Counted from the stretch's first letter, positions 1-13,276 are shown. The stretch: DNA of 64,000 nt from Globodera rostochiensis (GCA_018350325.1 JAEVLN010000010.1:3210371-3274370), one strand, 5' to 3'. A program made the numbers and translations. Notes: a model not told the origin generated them from the letters alone.

Positions 1-317
1 CCCGATTTGTTCTCCATTGAAGATGGAAGGGATTGCTTCCGCCATGATGATGCACAATTGAGCACCTCAGCGACAAATCGGAACCTGAAAAATGTTTGGA
101 CATTGTCATGAAGCACTCATCCGCGCAAAAATTATCCAAAATTTTGACCGATAAGGACAGATTGGTTTGCCGGATGCTCCTTGAAATGGAATTTTTCGGC
201 ATCGGCAATTGGTAAGTACAGTGGAAGGAGCAAAACGTAAAAGATGCCAAAAATTTTGAGCAATTCACAAAAAATGTGAAGAATTAACATTTGTTTTGGC
301 TTCGATGGATGTGCCAT
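1..317 (-). CDS. Immunoglobulin-superfamily surface/secreted protein, N-terminal exons (runs off the window)
   Basis: Two exons are visible: 317-149 and 84-1, the second continuing past the window edge. They are separated by a 64-bp intron with a GTCAAA donor and a TTTTTCAG acceptor. The first exon encodes a hydrophobic signal peptide (about residues 9-40, ending ..LPIADA) and the first strands of an Ig domain. After the phase-1 join the protein reads VLIGSDLSLRC and then LQWRTN, the expected Ig pattern: G-x-D/S-x-x-L-x-C, then the core Trp about 15 residues later. Nematode proteins with a leading Ig domain right after the signal peptide include SYG-1/SYG-2/nephrin-type and ZIG/RIG adhesion molecules; which family this is cannot be told from about 85 residues. 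A splice acceptor (TTTTCAG) lies 5 bases upstream of the ATG, suggesting a spliced leader or an unseen 5' exon. The start is the only in-frame ATG in front of the signal peptide. Confidence 0.6.
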
Positions 318-1794
318 ATGACCTGAAAATGTGCGCGATTTGTTGAAAATGGTGAAGAAATGTCAAACCTAATAAAAAAACAAGAAAAATACAAAAGGAT
401 AAAAAATTTTAAATAAAAAAACAAATGTTTTTCTTCTTTGGGCGGCCATTTTTAATACATACCTACGCCGTAACTTTGACATATTCTATTTCGCAGAAAG
501 GCTCCAGATGTGTGCAAATTGAAACATTTAATGTTTTTATAAACGGAATTTTACACACATGTTTTCCAAAAAATGAATATGTAGTAACCAAAAAAATTCA
601 GTGAGTGTCCGATGGAAGTGAATATGTATGATCGATCACCAGGGCTGCTATTTTTAGGTTTTTACCTATTTTTCTGCAGCTTTGTTTTGGCGAGTTATGC
701 GCGAAAAGTATGTTTTTAGTCGGAAAGTTCGTCGCTTTTAACGAGGCTATTCGGACCTAGAAAAACCTATTTTGCCATTTTTCCAAAATTTCAAATGCAA
801 TTAATTCGAATTTTTAATTATTCTTGCCTAATTTTTGAAAAAATTCTCATAAAATTAAAATTCGAGATCCTTCATAGAAAATCCCAAAATGTATCCCATA
901 AAATCGGACCTTTTTTGCCTTAAAGATCGAAGTTTTTAAGCATTTTTGATATTTCGAAAAAAAACTTAGTTTTTCTAGAATAATTTTCCATGTAAAAAAA
1001 CAATTTTAAGCCATTATTAGATTTTTAAACACAACGATTTTTAGAGCCTATTTTGGCACTTTTTTCTCATCCATACTTATTTTTTTCTTAAAGACATTAA
1101 TAAAAATATGCATGCAATTTTTCAGAAAAAAAAAATTCAAAGCGTAAATAAAATTAAAAAATTGTTTTAAAATCACTATGGAAGAGTCAGCGGACCGACA
1201 GACAGTTTGGGGAATGTTTTTGGGAACAAAAGAAAGGCGATTCTCGCACGGATTGACTGGGATGAATGATAATGGACTCGTGTGGTGACGACCCCCGCAG
1301 GGACAAAAGGGATGAATTGTGGTGCCATGTCCGGCTAGCGCAAACAGAAGGCACAAAACTATGCAAAATCAATCAAAATAAAAAGTTAGAAAAATAATTT
1401 TCAACAGTAAATTAATGGTACAATAGATCGTATGCATAAGAATTCTGTTCCTACACAAAAATAATGAAATTTGTTTTCATTGTAAAGTTCACCACCCATA
1501 CTTTGAAAACATCTTGATTCCAAATTGGTTTTGTAAGCCATAAATATGTGCGAGAATTGAGAAAAAATCATTTACCCTAAATCTCTGTATTTTTGGTAAG
1601 TTAAATATTCAATTTAAAATGAGCAAATATGTAAAATTTTAAGTATCACAATTCCTAGAATCAATCGGCAATCTCTTTTTCTTATCCGAACGGGGAAGGG
1701 GTTGGGGTGGGGATGATACCGACCACCACTCAAATACTGGCACTCATCAGAAAAACTTTCTGTCCAATAACTGACTCTATGGGGGTGAGGATGC

Positions 1795-1834
1795 CCTCCT
1801 CCTCCTCCTCCTCCTCCTCATGCTGCTGCTGTGC
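1795..1834. repeat. CCT/CTG trinucleotide microsatellite
   Basis: About seven CCT units followed by ATG and four CTG-type units (ctcctcctcctc then tgctgctgctg). It is a simple sequence repeat with no open coding context. Confidence 0.9.
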
Positions 1835-2437
1835 CGTTTAACGCCCATTCTCAGCCAGGACAAATGTGAGTGACCCTCTCAGATAGATGATATATAATGG
1901 ACCCGGGGATTGGGAGGCAAAGTGTTTTGTTTGGGCTACTGAACATTCCAGTATCGATTCCACTGAAAAAACAAAAAATATTCTTTCATATACCTACATA
2001 TGCATAAAACTTCATTCATGACGCTAAAAAGCATGGGGGTGGGGGGGGGGTGTGGGGAGATCATCGTACATGAGAGGACAGAGAACTCCGGTAAGCCAAA
2101 TTGGACAAAAGGTCCGGTCGCACAAATCGGACAAAATGTCCAAAAGCAGAATTCAAAAAGAATTTCATCAACCTTCCAAACTCAAAAACACTTCTCTAGC
2201 GTTTGTTTTAGTGCTGAAACCGAATTTTTGATCAGATTGTGCTGAAAAGTGTTGAGAACAGTTTTTACCAGCTTAAGTTAGCTTTGAAAATTTGAAGGTT
2301 TGCAAAATGACTAAATTGCCCCAAATCGCTTCTATAGATTTTCTCAGCTAAAAGAATATGAATTTTTTAAGCCTTTAAATTTTTAAACCAGTTATTGGAA
2401 AAAAACGGTTCAGAATTCAATTTAATATACCTATTGC

Positions 2438-2596
2438 ATTAGTCCGCGACTTTTTTTAGTCGGGGTTTTCGTCCCCGACCCCGACTTTTTTGAATTTTTC
2501 GGGGTTTTTGCTGGAAAAAACCCCGGCCCCCGACTTTTTTGGACGGGGACGAAAGCCCCGACTTTTCCCGCCCCCGAGAGGTCGGGGACCACCCTA
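2438..2596. mobile_element. Degenerate hAT-like miniature element (weak)
   Basis: A GC-rich block of repeated CCCCGAC / GTCGGGG words bounded by TAGTCCGCGAC on the left and an inverted GTCGGGGACCACCCTA on the right. The ends resemble the TAG(GG)TGG/CAGGG-type ends of other elements in this window. The flanking 8-mers (TATTGCAT and TATCCGAT) agree at only five positions, so a target-site duplication is not demonstrated. Confidence 0.35.
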
Positions 2597-4081
2597 TATC
2601 CGATTTTTTTGCTATCCTTTTTTGTTTGTCAGACCTTTTGTCCGATTACTGCTTACCGAACATTTTGTGCGATTTGTGTGACCGCATTTTTGTCCGTTGG
2701 ACCTCTGGTCCACGTACGGAAAGAACGGCACAATCATTCGATAATGATTATGGATAGAGGGGGGAGAGGGGGGGGGGGTGGTGGGGGTATCAGTATTAAT
2801 GCCAACATTAACACAGAAAATTGGAGAAGATAAGAGAAGTCCGATAGGTGCCCAAAACACTAAATTCTTGCCGAATAATATTGTCTCAGATAATTGATTA
2901 ATTCAAATTTGAACCCTAAAATTATTAAAACTATAATCTAGAAAAAACATTTAAATAAATGTTTTTTTTAATTTTCGCACAAGAAATACGTTCAAGCGCA
3001 TTCTTAATCCCGAAAAGAATTCGATATCCAGAAATTTTCAATGTCGGTCTGCCTTGGACAACAACAAAATCAACAACTGACTTTTGCTCCATTTATTCTA
3101 CATTTCAATGTGCCAGTCCAGTCAGTTCACTGCTTGTCTCCCCCCCACCCCTTCCCCTTCCCGGAGGGGACATTTGTGGCGAGCGTCCGTCCCATCCTCA
3201 ATCATTTTGCCCCCGGGGGATGTGGCAGAAGTGGACAGGGACAATCTTGTGGGTGTATTGGAAGATTCGATTGGATGGTTGATAATGGAGAAACGATGAA
3301 ATATACGCCAACTGTTGTTGAGATTGAGAAAAATTGGGGATGAGTTACAATAAAATTGATTATTTTTATATATAATAATTAATATAAAAAATGAAGTAAG
3401 TTGTCTTTATTTCTCTGCTCTCAGACAGACACACACTATTTTTCTGCTTAACGTTTAACACATAAAAAACGAATCGGGGTCCGTCCATTAAAAAGGCATC
3501 ACATTTTTGACTTGGAATTATTAGGAAAATTTCAATTCGAACGAACTTGTGATAATTTTTTAGGGCGAGCGAAAGAATTAGAAGATTTTTAACAAATTTT
3601 TTTTGAGTACCTATTTTGATTCAAAATAAATAGATTTTAATTTCAGAAAGTTTATTTGGTTTTTGGAGTTTTCCAGATTTATTGAAGCTTATAATCAATT
3701 AAATAAAAGAAGTCAGTGTGAATGACACCAACTGTTTTGCTGGCTGTTCAACTAAAATAAGGTGACAAAAGTTGTGTTTGTGAGTTGGAGTCGGGCCATT
3801 GGGCCTTCAGGAGGAACGGAATTTGGATAAATGGGGGCTGAGAATAGGATAGGAATGGAATGGAATAATTAATTGCATTTTAAACATTCAAATATCGCCG
3901 GCTTTTTTTTTGTTGCTGAAATCGGGTTAACGAAAAAAGGTTGTAATGAATGGTGCAAATGTATCCAGTTTTTTCTCTATTTTTACACAGAATTTTTTAA
4001 ATTAAAACAAAAAATTAATGTTAAAATGATTAAAATCGATCTTCATCTTTGAAATATTTTTTAAATAAATTAGTACATAAC

Positions 4082-4267
4082 TAGAGACCGACATTTTGAA
4101 AATTTCTGGACCCGGATCCTGGACTTGGAGAAGGTGCCTGGACCTGATTTCCTGGTCCAAGTCCAGGTCCAGGAAAAATCCAGGGTACCGGATGCCTGTA
4201 CCCAGGCCCTGGACTCTGGGTACAGGAAAAATCCAGGCCTGTACCAAGGTCCAGGTCGGTCTCTATT
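4082..4267. mobile_element. Short terminal-inverted-repeat element rich in CCTGGAC words
   Basis: The ends TAGAGACCGAC and GTCGGTCTCTA are exact 11-bp inverted repeats. The interior is built from inverted and direct copies of CCTGGAC/GTCCAGG and CCTGTACC. Flanking 8-mers match poorly (5 of 8), so the insertion is old or the superfamily is uncertain. By its ends it resembles the hAT-like miniatures elsewhere in the window. Confidence 0.55.
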
Positions 4268-4700
4268 ACTAACAAATAAACAAATATTCTCAAATCTGAA
4301 ACAAATATTATGTGCTAAAACGGACAGACCAAACATTCTGTCCGGATGATCTTTTGTTCCCGTAGTAAAAGTTTGTCAAATTTGTTTGCAAAATGTGCGA
4401 ATTGCATTTAATGGCAGGCAAAACTTTTAGAGCAACTATAAATAAAGTTCCTCCGCCGAAGGGGACATTTAAAGACTAAAGAACCTCCAGGGCAGCAGCG
4501 CTTCGATTTGTAGTAGTCCCCCATTTTCGTTTCTCACCCATGCGCAATTTCCTCAATAGCTTTGGCCCAGCCCTTTCCGCTCACTCGGACTCTCATTAGA
4601 ATTGGCTTACTTGGACCGGCCAAATCAGTCCAAGCGACAAACGGAACAAAAAAAATTGTATTTTTTTTTGTCACAAAATTAACATAATGTTGATTATAAA
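4268..4700. other. Intergenic, nothing recognised
   Basis: AT-rich sequence with a few GC-rich patches. No splice-consistent coding exon was found. Confidence 0.5.
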
Positions 4701-4919
4701 TAGTGACCGGCGGGGTCGAGATCCCGACCCGGGATTTGCCGTGACCCCGATACCGAATCCCGGGTTTTTGGCACAACTTGAATTAATTGACCAAACTTAA
4801 AATTTTAGAGCATTTCCTTAACAAATAAGCACTTTAAAATTTTCTTGGCGGCCCCCGGGTTCCCGTTTTAGGATTTTTTCTAATCCGTTCTAAAATTTTC
4901 TCACTTTCGTCGGTCACTA
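4701..4919. mobile_element. hAT-like miniature element with 8-bp target duplication
   Basis: It starts TAGTGACCGGCGGGG and ends CGTCGGTCACTA (inverted ends). The direct 8-bp repeat ATTATAAA flanks it at 4693-4700 and 4920-4927. An 8-bp duplication and TA(G/T)-type inverted ends are the hallmark of the hAT superfamily. At 219 bp it is non-autonomous; the interior has inverted CCCGGG/CCCGAC words and no ORF. Confidence 0.85.
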
Positions 4920-5455
4920 ATTATAAATGTATAAAAAAAACTGCCTTTTTTTTTTCTGTTATTCATAAATTAAATTTATCATGGTTAGATTAATTCAAAT
5001 ATAAAAATTTAATTCAAATTTTGCAAGAATTGCATTTAAATTTTTAGAAACATTAAATTCCTGTCCTTAATAATTCTTATTTGCTTCCGCTGCCCCATAG
5101 AATAAAAGAAGGAAATTTCCAAATAGGATTAAATAAATCTGGAAGAGACTTTTATAAAAGTTGGCAGTTTTTAAAGAAATGAGAAGGCATTGAATGCTAA
5201 ACGTATTTAGTCATATTTTAGAAACGTTTGTTAAAAAATTTAAACATTTTGAGGCATCATTTAACTAACAATTTAAAAAAATGTTTCACTCCTTTTACAA
5301 GTAAATTAGCAGCAAAAAAGGGTTTCATCTTTCATTAAAGTGCACAAACCACCGCTTTGGCCATCAATGGATGTGAGTGAGTGAGTGAGTTGCTTGTTAT
5401 TAGCTCTCCCCACGGCATCAGAGGTTTCGCGCTGTGGTCATCTAATGAGCTGTGT

Positions 5456-5474
5456 CCCCCCCCCCCCCCCCCCC
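5456..5474. repeat. Homopolymer C19 tract
   Basis: Nineteen consecutive C on the plus strand (G on the minus strand), the longest of about 19 C/G homopolymers of 8 bases or more in the window. Confidence 0.95.
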
Positions 5475-6123
5475 GAGGCCCTCCATTTTCCCATCGGGCG
5501 AATTGTTGTTTTATCCCTTCAAATTCCAATTTGTCGCCCCCGGGAGCAGGAGATTCTTCACCCCACAAGCGTACAATTTGTGCGATTGGCCGCGCAATAA
5601 TCTGTCCCTTGGGGCGGGTGGGTGGCCCAACCAGCAGGGCCGGACATTAAAGAAGAAATGAGTAAGAATCGGTGGATTAGTGGATATTTTCAATTTCATA
5701 ATCGGCCGCCACCCTGAATGTTCGTTCACAAGCTAAATCGAAAAAATAAATTATTTGAGAGTGAAGGGGTCTTGACTTCACTTAACCACTCAATTTTTCG
5801 CATTTGATTATTTTTTTAGAATGCGTGAGTCCACCCAATTATCTTTTTTTGAAAAATGCCATAAAAGTGTGTAATGTCTTTGCTAATATTTATCTGTATA
5901 CATTGTGGGCTATTGTGAAAAAATCAATTTTCACATAAAAGAAAAGCCAAAAAAATCCCAATTTTACACGAATAAAAATATTAATTGCAAAGGATGTATA
6001 AAAATTTTTCAATCCAATTTGGTGGGATGTTCTACGAAATTAAAGATTATGTTCCGCTTGGCCAAGTGGATTATTGGTATTTGCCCTCTTCACTTGGTGT
6101 TGAGAGGTCCGCGGTCCGGGCCC

Positions 6124-6137
6124 GGGGGGGGGGGGGG
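6124..6137. repeat. Homopolymer G14 tract
   Basis: Fourteen consecutive G, in a GC-rich island. Confidence 0.95.
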
Positions 6138-9100
6138 AGGCGCGGGATGAGCGCTCTGCTCAAATTGAATTCGATGGATGGCCACAAAACACTAACGCAC
6201 CACAACAAAATTGGATTGATTAAAATCCGTTGTGTATGTGTGTGTATTTATGCCATGATTATCGTCAATTTGAATGCGTTTGGATTCGGCGAAGTGAAGT
6301 GGCCATGTGGAATAGGCCACAGACGAGTAAAAAGGTCTAATTCATAACATTATTAATAGCAGGTTATATATTTTAAAATAGGCTAGAATTCATAATAAGA
6401 AAAAAATGAGAATATTTAAACATTTTATGTAGAGAAGAAACTCCGACGTCGGGGTTGATATTTCGTGATTCGGGGGCGAAAAATCCGGCAAAACTTTCTG
6501 TGTCCGAGTGTTAACCCTAATTTTATGGATTGAAATGGGATGAAATGATTTAATGAGAACAGCAAATGACGTGTTGTTTTGCATTGGTACTCTCTGTTGG
6601 GTGTGTGGTGTGTTAAGGATGGCATGCCAAAGTCAATTTGTCGCTGTTTTATTCCATGCAAAAATCACGAAAGTGCTTAAATACCAGCATATCGACACAA
6701 AATGGCGGCATTTACCGGTTTGGATCGCAGCGGGAGAATGACTGATGCGAACAACTTTTTGGACGGAGAATGAGAAGCAATTAAAATATGTCGACAATTG
6801 CATAAAAATTCAGAAACCCCAAATAATTTTTGCTTATTTTGTTCAAAATGTCTATTAAAAAAATTTACAAAAAATTATAGTCAATAAGGAATTCAAAATA
6901 CAAAAATTTTAAAAATAAAATTTGGTAAAAACTAATTTGTAAGCAACTTTGAAAAATAAATTAGTCTTAATATTACAAAAACATTCTTTATTTATCCAAA
7001 AACTCATAAATTATCAAAATTGTAAAAATTTTTTATAAAAAATTAAAAATGAAAAAATCACCCCAACATATACCCTGATATAAAAAGAAAAAAAAATTAA
7101 TTATTCAAGATGAATTGAAAGAATTGGAAGAGAGGCAAGGCGGTTTTTTCTATCAAATAAATACTTAAAAATCCCCGCAGACCATTGGCATCGGAATTTG
7201 AGACAAGAATTTGTGAGGAAGGGGGTGGACCACCGAGACCCCTCCCTCCCTCCACCACTTGTGGCCATTTGGCCCTTCGAGCATTTCCTTTGAGATGGGC
7301 AAGGCCAAGAAAATGTGAGGATTTTGCCCTCGGGGGAATGCGAGCGAAAAATGAAGAGCTGTGGGAAATTTTGGATGCTGGGACTGGGGGGGGGGGGAAT
7401 AAGTGGGATCCGTCCGTCCTTTTTCTAACAAATGCCGAGAACAAATAAATATCAAAGTTTCAAGCTTTTTCTTGACATTCCATATTGATTAGTCATAAAA
7501 AAATAAAAATTGGCCCTCGAACGCCGACCGCTGGGAGCGACGGAGACCACCAGGGAATCTGCTCGATTCTAAAGCGTTTTAAAAATTAAAATTGAAATTT
7601 TCTGGTGTCATTTCTTATTCCTTTTTGCTGATATTCTAACAATTTACTGGCTCTGCGGTTATCCGTTTTTTGAGACAAAACTTGCACCCCCCGCAGCACA
7701 AAATGGCGGCGTCCATTGCCCCCTCTCCCCCATAAAAAAGGGTCATTGGGGTCTTCACACACACAACGCTAGACCAATGGGGGGTATAAAAAGTGAAGGG
7801 GGGGGCATTCAGGGGATTCATCTTCTCTCGGCCGCCAAATCCGCCGCCAATCGGAGCCCCAAATCCCCTTGGGGATTTGACGGCGCGAAAAAATTGAGTC
7901 TGTGGACGGGTGAGCGGAGAAGGTCTGGGCCTTTTGTGCCGCCCACCACCCATCGATGTGCCTATTGCTTCCAACAGCCTAATTTTTTGGCACTTCCTTC
8001 CGCCATCTGTGCCGAGATTGGGGTGTCAGGTTTTTGGACCAGTTGATGAGATTGGTTGGTCGTACAAAAAAAAAAAAAAATTAAAAATCCTTTTATGCTA
8101 TTTTAAAATAAATATAAAATTTCGCATGGGCTTGTTTATTCAAGAATTGTTAACAAAAAAATTTGAATAGAAAATTAAAAAAACTTAAGTGGACCATTTG
8201 GAATTATAATATATATTTCAATTAACAATATACGAGAATCTTCACTATTAGCATCAATGTCTCAATGCTGGAATTATAAGCTGATGGCGTTTAAGCACAT
8301 GAATATTTCAAAATCTGCTGTTTTTTAAATTATATCCGCAGAAACGAAGATTTATTTGTTTCTTGAACATGCAAAAGCTCGAGTATAGGGGATGTATTGG
8401 TTTCCCGTCCCGTCGAAAACAATTGGAGGAGAGTTTGCCGCGATCAGTGAAACTGATCGGGGGAAGGGCAGAAGTTACTATATGCCCAATCGGAAGTTCT
8501 GGGAAAAAAGTTGAAAGCGAATGAGAAGAGAAACTAAAAAGTTAGGAATGTGGACTTCAAGGAAACATTTTTTACCTATTTTATAAAAGCTTTAAAGAAT
8601 TGACAGATTTTAATATTTAAAACGTGCCAGATTAGTACAATGATAATCTTAAAATAACGCAAGTAATAATTAATTTTGAAATATTTTTATTTCCCTTAAT
8701 TCAATTAAATTTAATAAAAAATCATTCAATTGCGCAAATAAAAGTTTATCTTCTTATTAGGCATACAATTATTTATTTTTGGGTATTAAAATTAAAAACA
8801 AAGTATGCGCCTTTGGAAATATATTTTTTCTCCCGGACAAATCCATAGAGAATTTAGCAGAGTCCACTGGCACAAGGGCTGCGAAGAGCAGCGGGAAAAG
8901 CATTGGAAGAATGTGAATAATTCAAGTCAACCACCAAAAAATTCTGAATTGGACACTGACGACGGAAATAAATCTTATAAAATTTAAAATTTTACTAAAT
9001 AAATTCTGGATTTTTGTTAATTTCTAATAGCTAAATATTAAAATTTATCGGCAGCTTCTTCCAAAAAAGGATTTTGAAATATTAAAGTGGACCATAATTT

Positions 9101-10163
9101 ATGCAAATTTTTTTCTTGATTAGTAAAATGGAAAGAATGATGGTGCCCATCGGAAATGTTAGATTTGAAAGGAAATTGGATTGACAAAGATTTGAAGGAG
9201 TTGGAAAGAATTTTGGCAGTTTGTTGCTATGTGCCTTAGGTTAAAAGCTGGGAGTAAATTTTTTTTTAATATAATTCTTTAAAAAAAGTTCTGCTCAGTA
9301 ACAAACATATGTGGCTATGATTAATCGAAAAATTCTGCTTTTTATATCTGAAATTTGGTCATTTATGAGTAAATATGTATGTTGCATGAAATGCGTTTCT
9401 ATATAAAGTCAAGTTGAGTGCAATTTCACATTGTTTTTGAGCTGACCAATCCTGGGGGGGGGGGGCAAATGCCAAGTCCAAACTTGGCACACCCGCTGAA
9501 TTGGCCAGTCAACAAAAAGAATAATAAAGTCAACGACAATGGGAGTGTTACATTGAATGGGAAGGAAAGAAGTGACCCATTCATTAAAATAGCACATTTG
9601 AAAATAAAAATGGGCACTAAAATTAAACAAAACATTTTGAAATTTGCTAAAAATTTATTTACTTTACATTTCGGACGAAATTCATAACGGACAAAGGCAC
9701 ATTTTTGAACCAAGACTAAGGCGAATATGAATTGGAGCAACACTGTGTGTTTTGGTCCATCCATTCTTTGTTGTTGTGGAGTTTGGGCTTTGGATTAATT
9801 GTGGAGTGCTAGTGGGTGGGTGTGTGGTGGTACTCCAATCATTTTCGACCCATAAAAGGGTCAAAATGACCATCGAAGAATGAGAACTACGGCAAATAAA
9901 CAGCAAAATAATAAGACATATTAAAATATGGTAAATGATGCGCCATTGACAAAAAAAAAGGCATAAAAGAAATTCAAAAAAGAAGAAATATTTTGGAAAT
10001 ATGTTAAAATTATTGGTACTTTGTTAAATGAATGAAGAAAATCATTTTTATATGCCAATTGTTTTTTCCCAAACAAGTCGGAACAACGGTTTGGCACGAG
10101 AATAGTTTTTAATGACTATTTATTGTGTTTTAAACATTGCGTTTGTTTATAAGTTTAATGGAA

Positions 10164-12939
10164 TTAATTCTTTCGTCTGCCTCTAGTTTTAATCCGTTCC
10201 TTTTCATAAATTTCGATATATTCCGCCACTTCATTGCTGCCATCGGAGCCATTATTATCATTCCGAAGATTTTCATTCAGTTGAAATCGATTATACCTTT
10301 GATTATTAAACTGAGGTTGTTGGAATCTGCTGGTGGGGGCTTTTGACCCTTAACATTTGTTAACAAATTAATTAATATAAGGTTTTGATGTAAACGAAAG
10401 AAATTGAGGAAAAATAATATATAATTTAAATAGATTTTTTTAAAATTCTTTTGAAATTTATTGTATTAACAATTTTAAATTATTTTCGTCATAATTCAGA
10501 TTTTTCTGAAAATTTTATTTTACTCAGTCCGAAACAAACATTTCTCAAAAGAATGTTTAATTTGTTTTTTACATCTTTAAACAAAAACCATTTTTGATAC
10601 TTACGGCATCCAAAGGTGAGCACAAGCGCGTTACGAAATTTGCTGTTCAAAAAACAGTATGTGATCGGATTGGTGCAAGATGAAAGGTAGGTCAGCACAG
10701 TGATCAAAGTGTTCAGCTCAGAGTTCCAGATGTTAAAACTCTGACAAAATTTTTGAAATATAAAAAATGAACGATTTTGAGATTATATGAGTGAATCCGA
10801 GTCAAAAATGGGGGAAATGCTCACAAAACATTACCCCAAATGCGTCCTGTGCGTTCAGCAGCAGCCACCAAATGTATGAAGGTGTCCAACAGCAGAAGAA
10901 AATCACCACAATCACAATCAACATTCTGATTAAACTAAATAAGAAATTTTATAAAAAAATATTCAATAATTCAATTTAAATTTTTTTTTTTGAGTAATTA
11001 ATGCATTTGTTTCTCATTTACCGTTGTTTGGCCATTGCAGTTCTGCCGGAATGAGTTGAGCTGAAAGAATTAATGAGTTTTTTCTTATTTAATTTAAATA
11101 TTTTACCGTAAACTTTGTTCTGCCGAAGTTCCCCAGCTTGCATTTTTCCATTCATTTACAGTCATTGAATCTCTTGTTTCTGCACGATGCCGTAAACTTT
11201 TTCTTAAGAATTGATGCCAAGTTAGGACCCTGAAAATAACAGGAAAAATTAGCATTGTATTAGTAAATTTTCATAAGCTGAGGTTTATCATATATAATAC
11301 CAACTTAGTTTTTGAGCAATTTGCAACTGTCGTATTCTTATCGCTTGAGTTTCTTGCTGCGTTTGTGCCATTTTCATATGCAATAGAATTGTTGTTAATG
11401 TTAGCTTAAAAATATATGCATATTTTTCTATTTCTTATGTTTAAAATTATAATAATATAAAAAAAATAATTACAATAAATATTTACTTCCAATTTCGACC
11501 GCTGCGATATCAATTCTGATCCCACCTTTCAATGTAGCAATAACATTAGCATATCTAACATATAACAAATAAAATAAAAAATTTGCATTAGTCAAAATTT
11601 TCTTACAAAACAGTCATTGTGACGAGTGGGATGACAAGCAGCACAAAGGTCATATAAATCTTAAACAATTTATATTTTTAATATATTTTTAAAATATATA
11701 AAATCTGATGCTTTTCATTTACTTGGTATCCAAAATGAACGATTGGCTCAAATTTTGGCGCGCAGTTCAACCCATTTCGATTGTAAGTGCGTTCCTCATA
11801 CATGAACAGCATAAACACATTGGCGATGACGGAAACAAGCCTAACAAAAATATGCATATCTGATAGTAGAATGCTTAAACATTAAAGTTTACCAAACTAA
11901 GCTGATCACAAACATAGCATGCGCACGAGTGTGCCAAACTCGTGAATGCAACGGTTTACAAATGGCATAGTATCGTTCCAGAGCAATTGCCGCCAATGTA
12001 TAGGCTGAGGCTGTAACCACAACAGCTGAACGAGATATGAATCATTTAGGTATTTTAATTAAAATTTAAATTAATATTTAATTTTAGCAAAAGTTATCAC
12101 GTTGCAAATAAGCCAATAATTTGCAAAACAGATCGCCAAAAACCCAGCAATAAACGAGCGAACTGACCAATGTGGGTGGCATGCCTTTTAAAATAAAAAT
12201 TGAATAATAACAAATGGAAACTAAAATTTATAAAAATTGCTTACAAACAACGCTTAACAAAAGATCACTGAGTGCTAAGTTAAGCAAATATAAATTTGTC
12301 ACAGAGCGCATGGAACGTTGCTAAATTAGTTAAACAAAATTTAATTCTTGTAAAATAGTAAAATGAAAAATATTTCTATTAAAAAAACCAATAAATTGAT
12401 TGATTTATTAAATACCTGCAAAATAACGACCACAACAATTGAATTTCCGACAACAGAAAGGCAAAAAATTACACAGAATGCAAAAATCATCAAATAATTG
12501 TCAAATGTCGGTCGAAACACACAATCCTAAATAGGGGAAAAATGGCTAAAAAATTAAAGTATCATTAAAATCGGGGTATGACAATATAGCGTCGGGACAT
12601 TTATTTTTTAAACCCAAACAATTCAAACAAATTTGGTTCAAAGTGAGTTTAAAATGGGTTGGCCAACGACGGCACTGACGCTACAATTTAATAATTAAAT
12701 TAAAAAACAAATTTGGAAAATCTTTAAGAATTAAAAATAATTTAAATATGTAATTTTCCAACCACATTCATCATTCCGAGTTCATCCAACATCGATCTCA
12801 AATTTTCGTCATTGAAGTCAATTTCTGTTATATTTTGGCCAAACTTGGTTTGATTATTTATTGCACTGTTGTTAAAAAACATTTCAGAAGCACAATAATA
12901 AAATTCGGGGACGGAAATCTTAAAACAGATGAACTTCAT
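10164..12939 (-). CDS. Rhodopsin-family neuropeptide receptor, cholecystokinin/sulfakinin-receptor type
   Basis: Exons: 12939-12763 (start uncertain), 12526-12416, 12320-12245, 12184-12101, 12025-11893, 11840-11723, 11659-11607, 11554-11487, 11404-11305, 11229-11107, 11060-11022, 10934-10835, 10740-10605, 10348-10164. Phases agree at every join and give about 500 residues. The N terminus has N-glycosylation sequons. Visible landmarks are GN in TM1 (N87), NLALSD in TM2 (D115), FCK before TM3, ERY at 166-168, a second extracellular loop with Cys, CCWTP in TM6 (375-379) and NPITY in TM7 (418-422). The segment after ERY, AICKPLHSRVWHTRAHA, is typical of CCK/gastrin and sulfakinin receptors; the nematode counterparts are CKR-1/CKR-2, receptors for NLP-12-type peptides acting through G proteins. 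The third loop and tail are Asn/Ser-rich. An in-frame 99-nt alternative (10604-10506) would replace the tail with four residues, but the 10348 exon is the convincing C terminus. Class is nearly certain; ligand type is inferred. Confidence 0.85.
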
Positions 12940-12989
12940 TAATTTAATTGTTAATAATGTAAAAAGTTTTTTAATGATAATTTCATTTT

Positions 12990-13276
12990 TTAAAGAGTTT
13001 AAAGAAAAATAATTGTTATTTGGTGGTTCAATCAAAATTTTGTTCGTAAAAAAGATGGCCAATTTAAATTGCTGGGCAACTTCCTACTCCCCCCCCCCCC
13101 ACAAAATTCGAAACAATAAATTATTTTCAGTAAAGTAAATGATGAATGATTAATTAGTCAATAATAACAATTAATTTATATATAAAAAAATCCTAACATT
13201 AAGTCACCATAACAATAAACTCAGCAATTCTAGAAAAAGTTTTTTTTTAAATTTTAAACAAAAAATGGATATAACA
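12990..13276. other. Intergenic, AT-rich with a C-tract
   Basis: Between the receptor gene and the repeat district, with C13 or so at about 13088-13100. No promoter motif can be supported; the receptor's 5' exon or promoter may lie here. Confidence 0.4.

Larger units (their letters stand above)
318..4082. other. Gene-free AT-rich stretch upstream of the Ig gene
   Basis: No exon chain with matching splice sites and family resemblance was found on either strand. It is AT-rich, with short GC-rich islands, a CCT/CTG microsatellite (1795-1834), G-tracts at about 2041-2050 and 2761-2777, and a probable degenerate hAT element at 2438-2596. As sequence upstream of the minus-strand Ig gene it may hold its promoter, but no motif can be supported. 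Confidence 0.6.
4928..10163. other. Gene-free region with homopolymer C/G tracts, 3' of the peptide-receptor gene
   Basis: No gene could be built here. The longest frames lie in low-complexity or C/G-rich patches and lack family resemblance. It contains striking homopolymers: C19 at 5456-5474, G14 at 6124-6137, G-tracts near 7387-7398 and 9452-9463, and an A-tract at 8065-8078. Short GC-rich islands at about 5380-5640, 7170-7430 and 7680-8050 stand out from the AT-rich background but show no splice-consistent coding. Confidence 0.5.

Noticed and set aside
10489..10604. Read-through or 99-nt intron ending the peptide receptor at 10489
   Set aside because: The frame is open, but the exon at 10348-10164 gives a longer, charged, tail-like C terminus in the right phase from the consensus donor GTAAGT, so the earlier end is at most a minor isoform.
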